This document shows, piece by piece, positions 24,712-33,716 of a stretch of DNA of 64,000 nt. Each line of letters starts with the position of its first letter. The first letter of the stretch is position 1. The notes under the pieces were generated by a model. The model saw only the letters and a program-made list of their open reading frames with translations, did no database searches and was not told the origin of the DNA. The translations under genes were made by a program, and so were the position numbers. The stretch comes from Oreohelix idahoensis (Eukaryota > Mollusca > Gastropoda > Stylommatophora > Oreohelicidae): positions 372,001-436,000 of the forward strand of contig JAMPIV010019093.1 in the NCBI GenBank assembly GCA_024509875.1, written 5' to 3'.

Positions 24712-24866
24712 AGTGGCAAGATTGCAATGCACTTAGAAATGGTTAACCATACAATTCGAACAGCTCTGGATGAGCTCAAGCGACGTGAGATTGCCCGGCT
24801 TCAGGAGTTAGCACGTTTACAGATGAAAGGCATGTCTGATTTTGATTGTCAATGCTGTGTATGGAG
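24712..24866 (+). CDS. NUCB1: Nucleobindin-like gene, exon 3 (donor uncertain)
   Basis: The acceptor is TTACTTATACAG at 24711. The exon reads S-G-K-I-A-M-H-L-E-M-V-N-H and then R-T-A-L-D-E-L-K-R-R-E-I-A-R-L, the counterpart of the nucleobindin S-G-x-x-x-x-x-L-x-x-V-x-H ... K-L-D-E-L-K-R-Q-E-V segment, a basic helix held to bind G-alpha and DNA in vertebrate proteins. After L-Q-M-K-G the match fades. The best donor by consensus is GAG|GTAACA at 24866, but it leaves phase 2, whereas the next exon (29054) needs phase 1. Either a weaker donor, such as T|GTGTAT near 24856, is used or a small exon between 24870 and 29050 is missing from this list. Confidence 0.8.
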
Positions 24867-25110
24867 GTAACATAACTTTCATTGGTTCGTCTAGTTCGTG
24901 CCATGTGGCGGTGAGATGGTATCCCTATATTTGTTTCCCTGGCTTGTCCTGGCTGTGGCACCTGGACATTGGTATCCCCATAGTTTTACGAGCTGCCTGA
25001 TTGTTTTAACCTGTATGCATTGCCCTTCTTGTTTATTTCTTTTAATTGATTTATTTATTAAAACCGAATTATTTGATAATTTCAGGACTTACCCCTGATA
25101 TATTAAAAGA

Positions 25111-25240
25111 GGTAGGTAAAGGATCCCGTTAAGCCAATTGAGGCATATAGGGAATATGGTGTTAGGCCCATATATTCTTGACAATCGGCACACTAGGGGT
25201 GATGTGGTCAGCATCACGCCGCCTGATATATGATCATGAG
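25111..25240 (-). mobile_element. SINE-1 3' fragment
   Basis: The - strand matches the distal half of the SINE at 39748-40019 (GACCACATCACCCCTAGTGT, GGCCTAACACCATATTCCC). The tRNA-like head is missing. Confidence 0.75.
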
Positions 25241-25885
25241 CCATATCTTCTGCTGTAGGATCATCTTGATTATAGCTGTGTTTGAACATTACAACAGTGT
25301 CATAGTTTGGGTTACCCATTCTTTCAGTAGATATCCTTATTTGAATCTTTAGTAATCTGGAGATAGCAGACTTGAAAAAAAAAAAAAAACCAGTTAATGT
25401 AAGATCTTTGCAATAGTCATATCTGTGCATTCATTGGTAATTTTGTGAATCTAGTTGATTAGCGATCTTGCCAGATGTATTATAATATTATAAAGATGGT
25501 AGGATCAGGTATAGAAGCTAATGGCTATTGTATTTTTTATGTAAACATAATAGGATTCTGGAGACATCACCTGCATGTAATTTTCGTTAGCCACTTTACA
25601 TGCCTACAGAATTCTATAAATTCTTCTGTCATATTGTTTATGAGATATGTACCGAGATTAAGGCAAAGGTATCTGTTTCACATCCCCCACCCCTTTTGTT
25701 TGTGATTGTAGAAATATGTACATTGTTTGACCTTTAATTTTTTAAAATCATCCTTTGAATTTATCATCCTTTTAAAATATTAGAGTTTATAATGCCGAGA
25801 ATAAGAGCTAAAATGATAATTGCCATTTCAGGTGAATAGTTGAGAAAAAGGGGACATAACATGTTCTAAAAATAATGCGGACACC
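25241..25885. other. Intron 3 sequence without recognised features
   Basis: AT-rich, with one A15 run near 25376. No gene, RNA or repeat family is recognised. Confidence 0.45.
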
Positions 25886-26090
25886 AATGGAGAGAGCCTT
25901 GAAAGTACAAAAAAGACCTGTACATGTGCTTCATAGATCATACCAAGACATTTGACAAGATTAAAAAATCAAAAGATCAACAATACGTAAAGGAATAAAT
26001 AGAATGTGATGGGAAAGATTTAAGAATTTAAAAAAAAATGTACTTGAAGCAAGAATTGGCTTTAACGGTGGAGAATTTGCTGAGCAGTTT
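25886..26090 (+). pseudogene. Decayed LINE-C RT fragment
   Basis: A broken frame reads H-V-L-H-R-S... and F-I-D-H-T-K-T-F-D-K-I, the remains of the RT block whose usual form is F-I-D-F-x-K-A-F-D. It lies upstream of further LINE-C pieces at 26462. Heavily mutated. Confidence 0.4.
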
Positions 26091-26092
26091 CC

Positions 26093-26200
26093 GTGTGTGT
26101 GTGCGTGCGTGCGTGCAGCGTGTGTGGGGCATGTGGCATGGCATGGCCTGTGTGTGTGGCGTGTGTGTGCGTGCGTGCGTGCGCATGCGCGCACACACAT
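26093..26200. repeat. GT/GC-rich microsatellite
   Basis: Alternating GTGT, GCGT and GCAT units, ending in GCGCACACACAT. The alternation of purine and pyrimidine is nearly complete. It interrupts the LINE-C remnants together with the MITE that follows. Confidence 0.8.
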
Positions 26201-26203
26201 GTA

Positions 26204-26445
26204 CAGGGTGATCGAGAAGTCCCTCCGCAATGGGTTCCGTGCATTAATAATATGAATGTAACACTTTATGATACAGTACAACAGTATTAGTTTAATTGAC
26301 TTTAATTAGATTTACTTTACAGCAAGTGTTGGAAGTGTCACACAAAGCAACTCTTCTTGGCTTGTTTTCAAAAACATCAATAACATATCACATTCATATT
26401 ATTAAAGCACTGAACCCACTGCTGAGAGATTTCTCGATCACCCTA
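26204..26445. mobile_element. 242-base MITE with about 55-base inverted repeats
   Basis: The left end CAGGGTGATCGAGAAGTCCC is mirrored by TTCTCGATCACCCTA at the right, and the similarity extends inward about 55 bases (left TGGGTTCCGTGCATTAATAA, right complement TGGGTTCAGTGCTTTAATAA). Both ends sit at TA (26202-26203 and 26446-26447), the target of Tc1/mariner elements. It has no coding capacity. Confidence 0.75.
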
Positions 26446-26461
26446 TATATATATATATGTA

Positions 26462-27190
26462 TATAACAGTATGCTGATGACACAGTATTAATAGTACAAA
26501 CAAGGAAGACCTATGGAAAATTTTAGATATAGTACTATAAGAAAATGCACAAAAATGAGTCCGTCTGAACAGCGAGGAAGCAGTAACAATCTGAATGGTA
26601 AGTAAACGGTAGTTATGGTTATCCTCAAACAACGGACCCACTCTAAATGCAGAATAATGATAAACAGAACACTATAAAAAAATCAACACAATGCTTCTCA
26701 TATTTAAACACAATGATTACTTCAGATGGAAAATGCATCAGTGAGATTAAGAACAGAATATTCCCAACAACAACAACAACAAAATTCCATAAATTGAGGA
26801 ACATCCTGTGCAATGAATCCAAGAAAAAGGATTCTGAAGTGTTGCATCAAACTAATATTATTGTATGGAAATGAGGCATGGACAGTGAGCAAAAAAAATA
26901 CAAAAACTTTTGAAGGCATGTGGTTTCTTAGAAGAATGTTAAGAATATCATGAGCAGTTAAGATAGCTAAGAATGCACAGGAAAGGTGCATGAACAAAGA
27001 AATATAATAACAAGTATGTGTAGAAGACATTCAACATTTGATGGACGTGTTATGAGAAACGAAACACTTGAAAACGTAACCACAGGAAAATTAGATGAAT
27101 GGAGTAGCAGAAGTCAGAGAAGAAAGATAATGAATAGCCTGACACTTCGACATGGGAAGAGATCAACAGAACTGATCATCATCAGCTGCC
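26462..27190 (+). pseudogene. LINE-C fragment from the YADD box onward
   Basis: The + strand starts with Q-Y-A-D-D-T-V-L-I, the RT catalytic box, and continues with the block F-S-Y-L-N-T-M-I-T-S-D-G-K-C, the counterpart of the copy at 44462-46260. Stops and frameshifts are frequent. The upstream part of the element has been lost or displaced by the MITE. Confidence 0.65.
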
Positions 27191-27199
27191 ATCTCCACG

Positions 27200-27565
27200 C
27201 AGGCGATTGGCTGCAATAGATCTCCAATGCCTTCTGTTTCTTGTCTTGCTGCTGCACTCTGATAGACTCATTCCTGTCCATCTCTTGATGTTATCTTCTG
27301 ACTTGTAACACCGTTTTCCTCTTGTATGTTTGCCTTCCATTATGGTCTCCAGCAAGATGTATTTTTAAATGGCCAAAATATTTTAGCTAATTTCGATCTA
27401 CTTTATTAACTCTCTTTTGATTCCTAAGTTTTTTAGGACCTCTTTATGTGTTTTCTTCTCTTTTTTTTCTAAATAACCACATCTCGAGAGCCTCAATTCT
27501 CTCTTCCAAATGCTTGTTCATTGTCCAATTTTTCTACACCATACAGTAATGAAGAATATATAGCA
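27200..27565 (-). pseudogene. LINE-C 3' fragment, opposite strand
   Basis: On the - strand the sequence matches 45795-46200 (GGTGTAGAAAAATTGGACAA, TTGGAAGAGAGAATTGAGGC). It meets the + strand copy tail to tail near 27195. It is non-coding decay. Confidence 0.6.
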
Positions 27566-27584
27566 TTTCTTCTTCTTCTTCATA

Positions 27585-28220
27585 CACTCTCAGACGTCAA
27601 CTTGAATGTTTTCAAAGAAAGCAGTAGTCAGTTTGAGGCTATTTGAATCTCCATAGAGCTTTTCCACGAATGGTACTGGTGTCAGCCATATGTGCTTTCT
27701 CTGTTTTGCGTATGTTGGGCAACTTTGAAGCAGATGTTCAGCAGTCATTTTATCAGTGCCACAGTTACACTGATCGGTAGTTCCTATCTTTAGCTTGTTG
27801 AATAGATGGTATCCCAATCTGTTGTGGCCAGTGCGGAGTCTGAAGATAACCTTTTGTTCTCTTCTCTTGAGTTGGTAGTATGCATCATTCTCTGTGTGAC
27901 CTGGATGCTCTACATGCCATTTGTTTCTGTATCTTATTCTGATATAAAACTCTTTTCCTCCTCGAAAGTTATGCTTGCATCAGGCTGAGGTAGATTTCCA
28001 CCTTCCTTTGCCATTCTATCAGCCTCTTCATTGCCGGTGATGTTACAGTGAGATGTGATCCATTGAATCACAACACTTTTGAATCGTTGACATAGTTTGT
28101 GGAGCACTATTCTTAGGTCATCCAGGTCTGCATTATTTTGACTTTTCAACGTTGCAATTACTGACAGTGCATCGGTAAAGGAAGCTACTTGTCTCTCTAT
28201 GCTTTCCTCTGTCATTATAA
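27585..28220 (-). pseudogene. LINE-F RNase H domain and Cys tail
   Basis: The frame 28215-27934 contains the RNase H core, with T-D-A-L-S-V-I near its start (the D-S/D-A-L-S active-site block) and W-I-T-S-H-C-N-I-T-G-N-E-E-A-D-R (His and Asp of the active site). After a frame change it continues at 27817-27590 with C-N-C-G-T-D...H-L-L-Q-S-C. A LINE pol C-terminus without RT is a 5'-truncated copy. The order and motifs fit Jockey- or I-superfamily LINEs with an RNase H. Confidence 0.75.
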
Positions 28221-28539
28221 CTTCTTTTGCAGTTTTTAAGGCCTCTGACTCAAGTTACTTGAGAATTGTCCTGTTGCCACTGACAGCTTTTTTTGTGCAC
28301 CAGTGCTTAAGGTCAGAAAGACACCCCCACCTCCATTTTCTGTTGCATTTGTTGGTGGTTATCCATCTGTGTATGCATGGGTCCAGGTGTTGTGTGGGTA
28401 ATGTTTCTCTGTATTTTGTCGCTATTGATTTTTTTTCTCTGTTGCAGTCTGGCTCTTTTTTTCTTTCAATTCCAGGAATGTTTTCTCTCATTTCAGGGAA
28501 ATGATGTTGTTTCCAAACTGCATTTGTGAGTTAGTTATT

Positions 28540-28800
28540 TAGATGTTAGTATCTATCTCAATGTTGTTGAAAGTAGCTTTGTCCATTCCATTTCTGTTCT
28601 CTTCTTGATTTCTTTTTCATATCTGAGTTCTTCTATTATTATATGACCAAGATATGAGAAACTCTTGACTTGTTCCAGGATTTTCCCATTTAATCTTATC
28701 TTTAAGATTATCATCTGGTTTACTTATTGTCATAGTTTTTGTTTTCTCAATATTAATGTCCTGTCTATATTCATGACTTACTCTATTTACTTACTTCACT
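28540..28800 (-). pseudogene. LINE-C RT-thumb fragment
   Basis: The - strand shows N-I-E-K-T-K-T-M-T-I-S-K, matching the block just after the YADD box in the copy at 44470-44530. The rest is short and broken. Confidence 0.6.
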
Positions 28801-29053
28801 AGTTCTTGTAAGTCCTGTTCACTTTCAGGAACAGAACAGATAGAGAGTATAAATGATAGATCTGTGGAGAGCATGGTTCGCCAGTGCTTTGAAAAAGGTA
28901 CCAGACTTGTGAAACTAAGAACACATTTTGTGACAAACTTTGACTCAGACAAGCATGTGGAAACGTGGAAAAGCAAATTTTGTGTGAACTTATACTCACA
29001 TGACACTGATGTGATACCTGGCTCTGATAATGTTACTATTCTGTCTTCTCCAG

Positions 29054-29157
29054 CTGGTGGTCCTCATGGCATGAAAAACTTTGAAATCCCAGGCCATTTA
29101 GATCTGAGAAACCCACACAGTTTTGAGGTGGAGGATTTGAAGAATCTCATTGTAAAG
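29054..29157 (+). CDS. NUCB1: Nucleobindin-like gene, exon 4
   Basis: The acceptor is CTGTCTTCTCCAG at 29053 and the donor AAG|GTAAAA at 29157. The exon encodes K-N-F-E-I-P-G-H-L-D-L-R-N-P-H-S-F-E-V-E-D-L-K-N-L-I, the invertebrate form of the nucleobindin segment written in human NUCB2 as H-L-N-H-x-N-P-x-x-F-E-S-x-D-L-x-x-L-I. It needs one base from the upstream exon and ends in phase 0. The same frame is open upstream to 28801, and a good polypyrimidine acceptor lies at 28828, so a longer exon (28829-29157) cannot be excluded; the extra sequence has no nucleobindin similarity that I can see. Confidence 0.88.
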
Positions 29158-29399
29158 GTAAAAAGCTCTGCTTCTTTATTTAGGAAAGTGAACTGGCACT
29201 CCAGTTGTTCACATCGCTGACATGTCTTGCTTTTTACTTTTAAGCAGTGTATTTATAATGGCAGATATTTCTCATTTATATTCCTGATGAGTTGTTCACT
29301 TTGTAGTTTAAACTACTTAGTTGTTCATGCTACATATAAAAATTATTTATATTCAAGACTCTAATAGCACTTTCCAGTTTTCCAAGCACAGGTGAAGTA

Positions 29400-29640
29400 A
29401 TCTTTCATTCATTCATTCATTTATTCATAACCCTCCACTCCCAAAGGAGCATAGGCCTTCAACAAACACATGCCAAGTTCTCCTGTCACGTGCCATCATC
29501 TCAAGTTCTTTCCACGTTCTCCTCATCATTTTTACCTGTTTCCAGCTCTCTTCTCCATGTGCTTCTAGGTCTACCTCTGTCTCTCTTGCCCTGGGGGTTC
29601 CAGAACAAGGACTGCCTTGTAATGATATCAACAAGTTTCT
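29400..29640 (-). mobile_element. LINE-D 3' end, left arm of an inverted pair
   Basis: The - strand carries the LINE-D 3' end, with an ATTC repeat at 29405-29425 on its tail side. It is the inverse of 29884-30095, with a few base differences over about 212 bases, leaving a 245-base spacer. Confidence 0.8.
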
Positions 29641-29673
29641 CTGAGAGATTAAAAGAGTCCATACAGAGATAAG

Positions 29674-30102
29674 AAGTCAGTACTGTTATATGGCTCTGAA
29701 ACATGGAGAACAACAAAGACAACAACCAAAAAGCTACAGATTTTCATAAATGGGTGCTTGCGTAGAATAGAAGGATTACAATGGTATGACAAGGTTACCA
29801 ACGTGGAACTGATGACAAGAACCAGACAAGTGCCAGTGGAACGAGAGATGAGAAGATGGCGATGGATAGGACACACACTGAGGAAACCTGTTGATAGCAT
29901 TACAAGGCAGTCCTTGTTCTGGAACCCCCAGGGCGAGAGAGACAGAGGTAGACCAAGAAGCACATGGAGAAAAGAGCTGGAAACAGGTAAAAATGACGAG
30001 GAGAACGTGAAAAGAATTTGAGATGATGGCACGTGACAGGAGGACTTGGCATGTGTTTGTTGAAGGCCTATGCTCCTTTGGGAGTGGAGGGTTATGATGA
30101 TG
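29674..30102 (+). mobile_element. LINE-D insertion with 13-base target duplication
   Basis: The copy is bounded exactly by ATACAGAGATAAG at 29661-29673 and 30103-30115. It starts with AAGTCAGTACTGTTATATGG and ends GGGTTATGATGATG, so it is 5'-truncated with a short GAT tail. In the + direction it encodes L-Y-G-S-E-T-W-R-T-T-K, then R-W-R-W-I-G-H-T-L-R-K-P-V-D and R-G-R-P-R-S-T-W-R, the C-terminal block common to RTE-like pols. This copy defines the LINE-D 3' end and duplication length. Confidence 0.88.
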
Positions 30103-30352
30103 ATACAGAGATAAGCAGCTGTTCATATTATGGGGAATTATTGTTGTTCTTGTGTGGTCTCAAGCTGTATTGTTAAGATTATGAATGTTCATTGTTTATT
30201 TTGAGTTGTCCACGTTGTAAATAGTCCTTAGTTTGTATTAACCCAACTTTGTATTTATGTTGTGTATTTATGAAAGGCATGCATTTTTACATGTGTACTA
30301 GTCTACTTCTTCTTCTTCTTCTTTGATCCATAACCGCCAACCGTCAAAGCAG

Positions 30353-30703
30353 TCAGCGGCCATCACGCCTGGTGGCGTCTTGTAGGGCAGCAACAAATTG
30401 ATTCCACTTTGCTCGGTCGGCGGCCATCCTTCGTACAGTGCCCCAACTGTGGTTCATTCTTTGCATCTCAGCTTCCACAGTTCTCCGCCAAGTTGTTTTT
30501 GGTCGGCCTCTCTTTCGCTTTCCCTCGGGGGTCCATAGCATAGCTGTTCTTGTGATGGTATCAGGGTCCCTTCTGAGGACATGGCCAACCCAACTCCAGC
30601 GTCTGCCAGCTATGATGGTGTGCATGTCCTCCTGGTTACTCCGAATAAGTAGTTCTTGGTTGCTGATGGTGTTTGGCCAAAAGATTCGGAGAATTTTCCT
30701 TAG
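30353..30703 (-). pseudogene. RTE-A ORF, C-terminal part beyond the insertion
   Basis: This piece continues the RTE-A frame left of the RTE-B insertion. It contains W-S-W-V-G-H-V-L-R-R-D and E-G-K-R-K-R-G-R-P-K-T-T-W-R-R, the C-terminal region shared by RTE-type pols, and ends at 30353, about 45 bases before the 3' tail. The codon phase across the duplicated AGAATTTTCCTTAG agrees on both sides, so the frame was intact before the insertion. Confidence 0.9.
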
Positions 30704-33702
30704 AACTCCGCCAATGCCGGTCCCAAGCCCGGATGAAAAAGGAGGAGGGCGGCCTGCATGGAGGCCGTAAGGAGGCAGCCTCTCCACCATGCAAAGGCAC
30801 AACAGGCCAATCACCTGTTTGCTTTAAATCATGATTACGCGAACTACAAGAGAGAAAACCGGACTGATTCTAAAGGCGACGAACTGGAACGGACTACGGA
30901 CTACGACTTATGGAACTTGGAACACAAGAAGTATAAATGGGAAGGAAGAGGAGATGGTGGAAGAGATGAGGAAAGCAAAACTAGAAATCCTGGCTAACGG
31001 AAACGAAGAAAAAAGGACAAGGAGTCATGGATCTCGATGGCAACACGTTGCTCTACAGTGGTGTATCCATATCTGAAAGGGCTAAAGGGGGCGTGGGTTG
31101 CATTGTGGCCCAAAATCAAAAAGATAGTATCAAGGGATGGAACTTTGTCTCGGAGCGCATTATGGTTGTAAAACTTAAAGAAGGAGAAACCATAGTCAAC
31201 CTGGTCATAGTGTATGGGCCAAATGAGGATGAGAGAGCAGAGGTCAAGGAGGAATTCTTCGAGCTGCTCCAAAGGACAGTGGATGACTGCCTAGATGAAG
31301 TTATTATGCTCGGAGATTTTAATGCCAGAGTTGGAAATGACCATGCTAGATGGGGTGGAGTTATCGGAAGATATGGAGAAGATACTCTCAATGACAATGG
31401 AAAGCGACTCCTTAGATTCTGCAGTGAGCAGAATCTGATCATTACAAACACAAAGTTCCCCCATAAGCGCATACATGCATACACTAGATGTGAACCAACC
31501 AAGAATGAGAAGTCAGTGATCGACTATGCCATTGTTCGGAGAAGCTCATTCAGATATGTCCGAGATGCAAGAGTCTGGAGGGGGCCAGAGATTGGAAGTG
31601 ATCACTACCTGCTAACAATCAAACGAACAACTGAAAGAGTTGCTCAGCCTAGGAACAGCCCAACATCACGCAAGAAACCAAGTAAACGAGCAGGAGAAAT
31701 GAGCATTAGGACCTACAAGCTGAGAGAGCCAGAAATTAAGACCAGATATCAGGGGCTTATTGCTACAGCAGTGAGCAACACAGAAGCACGACCTGATGAC
31801 TTGGAAACCCTCTGGAATAAATTCAAGGATATCATAAAGACAGCTGCTGCAGAAGCATGCGGTGAAGTCCGACTTGGGAACCAGAGAAAGAGGACACCTT
31901 GGTGGACAGAGGAAGTCAAAGAGAAAATAAGAGAGAAGAAAATGGCATGGAAACAATACTTAGGAGCTAAAAACACAACAGGACAAATGGAAAATATAGA
32001 GAATATGTGACACTCAAAACAGAAGCAAAGAACAAAGTGCTAGCAGCAAAACAGAAGTCCTGGGAAGAATTTGGAGAAAAGCTAGAAAAAGATGCACAAG
32101 AAAACCAGAAATTGTTCTATAAGACCCTAAAGAACATGAGGAAAGAAAAACAATGCCCTCTCAAATTTATAAAGGACAAGCAAGGCAAATTGCTTACTGC
32201 CCCGAAGGAAGTAATGGAAAGATGGAAAGAATATTTCTCAGAACTCCTGGATGGTGAGCATGATGAAGCATCAGAAATGATAACCACTGACACAGAAGAG
32301 GAAACCAATGATGGTGAAGATGACATAAAGATGGAAGAACTGAGGGCAGCACTAGAGAAAATCAAGATGGGCAAAGCAGCAGGGCATGATGGTATAACAC
32401 CAGAAATGGTTAAGTACATGGGAGCATCAGGCGACCTATTACTCTTAAAGGTCCTACAGGCAGCATGGTGCAACAAGACCATACCAAAGGATTGGGAGAT
32501 TGCCATCATAACACCAATTTTCAAAAAGGGTGACAATCGACAATGTGGAAACCATAGAGGCATATCCCTTCTCAGTGTCCCTGGTAAAATCTACTCTAGA
32601 ATCCTAGAGCAGAGACTCCGACGCCTAGCTGAGCCACAATTGGATGAGGTCCAGTGCGGATTCCGAGCAAACCGAAGTACTCAAGACCTAATCTTCACAC
32701 TCAGACAGCTGAGTGAAAAGGCCCTTGAGTATAAGAGTGAGATCCATCTTTGTTTCATAGATCTGGAAAAGGCGTTTGACAGGGTCCCCTGGAGCAAACT
32801 TTGGGACTGTTTGGCAAGGAAGAATATTCCAGCACCTCTGATTCATGCTATACAGAGCTTCTACAAGTCTTGCAGAAATTATGTGAGGACAGCAAACCAT
32901 AAGTCAGAAGAGTTCAGGACCACCACTGGTGTAAGACAAGGTGATATCCTATCACCTTACCTCTTCATACTCCTTATGGACGATGTCATCAAGGCATGTA
33001 AGGAGAGAACAAGAAAGTATTCAGTGGGGTACTGGAAGATGAGACAGGTCTATATTTCGGAGCTGGCATTTGCTGATGATGTTGCCCTGATTGCTAAATC
33101 AGAGGCACATCTCCAATCCAACCTGCAAGTCTGGAAGGAAGAGCTGGAGAAGAGAGGGATGGTCATAAGCAGCTCTAAAACAAAATCCATGGTGATATCA
33201 CGAGAAGAAAGAAAACATCAGATTAAGTTGGGAGAACAGGTCCTGGAGCAGGTCGACCACTTTAAATATCTCGGAGCTATTATAGACCGAAAGGGAGGCA
33301 TCAAAGAAGAGTTGGCCACTCGAAAAGCAGCGGGTGGGAGACTTTTTCAGGCCATAAATCGTGGATTCCTCAGCAAGAAAGAGGTTGGTAAGAAAACGAA
33401 GATGGCTGTATACCGCTCCACCTATGTCCCAGTCTTGACATATGGATGCGAGTCGTGGGTAATGACTACAACCCACAAAAGCCAGATCCAAACCTCAGAA
33501 ATGAGGTATCTGAGGAAAGTGGTTGAAGTAACAAGAAGAGACAAGTCCGCTGGGACGACAACATTAGACAATCTTTGAAGGACCGAGGACTAGAATGGAA
33601 CCAGGCCAGGAAGAAGACAGCTGATAGAATGGTCTGGCGCTCTCTCTTCCAAACCTCTACACCTCACGGTAGAAGGGGAACGACTAAGTAAGTAAGTAAG
33701 TA
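30704..33702 (+). mobile_element. RTE-B LINE inserted in RTE-A
   Basis: The 2999-base insertion is flanked by exact 14-base duplications, AGAATTTTCCTTAG, at 30690-30703 and 33703-33716. It starts AACTCCGCCAATGCCGGTCC and ends ACGACTAAGTAAGTAAGTAAG, a 3' tail of TAAG units, with no poly-A. Near 33540 it lacks roughly 170 bases that the copy at 11727-13870 retains. Other 3' fragments lie at 10440, 11180, 37665, 61550 and 62300. Confidence 0.95.
30880..33578 (+). pseudogene. RTE-B endonuclease-reverse transcriptase, frameshifted
   Basis: The endonuclease begins at about 30900 in one frame (G-T-W-N-T-R-S-I-N-G), shifts near 31000, and continues from 31027 with V-N-L-V-I-V-Y-G-P-N, M-L-G-D-F-N-A-R-V-G and G-S-D-H-Y-L-L. 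A second shift at 31990-32010 leads to the RT frame 32007-33578, with G-K-A-A-G-H-D-G-I-T-P-E, C-G-F-R-A-N-R-S-T-Q-D, F-I-D-L-E-K-A-F-D-R-V, T-G-V-R-Q-G-D-I-L-S and the catalytic L-A-F-A-D-D-V-A-L. The C-terminus is lost with the 170-base deletion near 33540. The two frameshifts and the deletion make it inactive, though the RT frame alone (523 codons) is open. Confidence 0.92.
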
Positions 33703-33716
33703 AGAATTTTCCTTAG

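Noticed and set aside
26972..27219. Possible short host gene on the + strand
   Set aside because: The frame overlaps LINE-C remnants and has no independent support.
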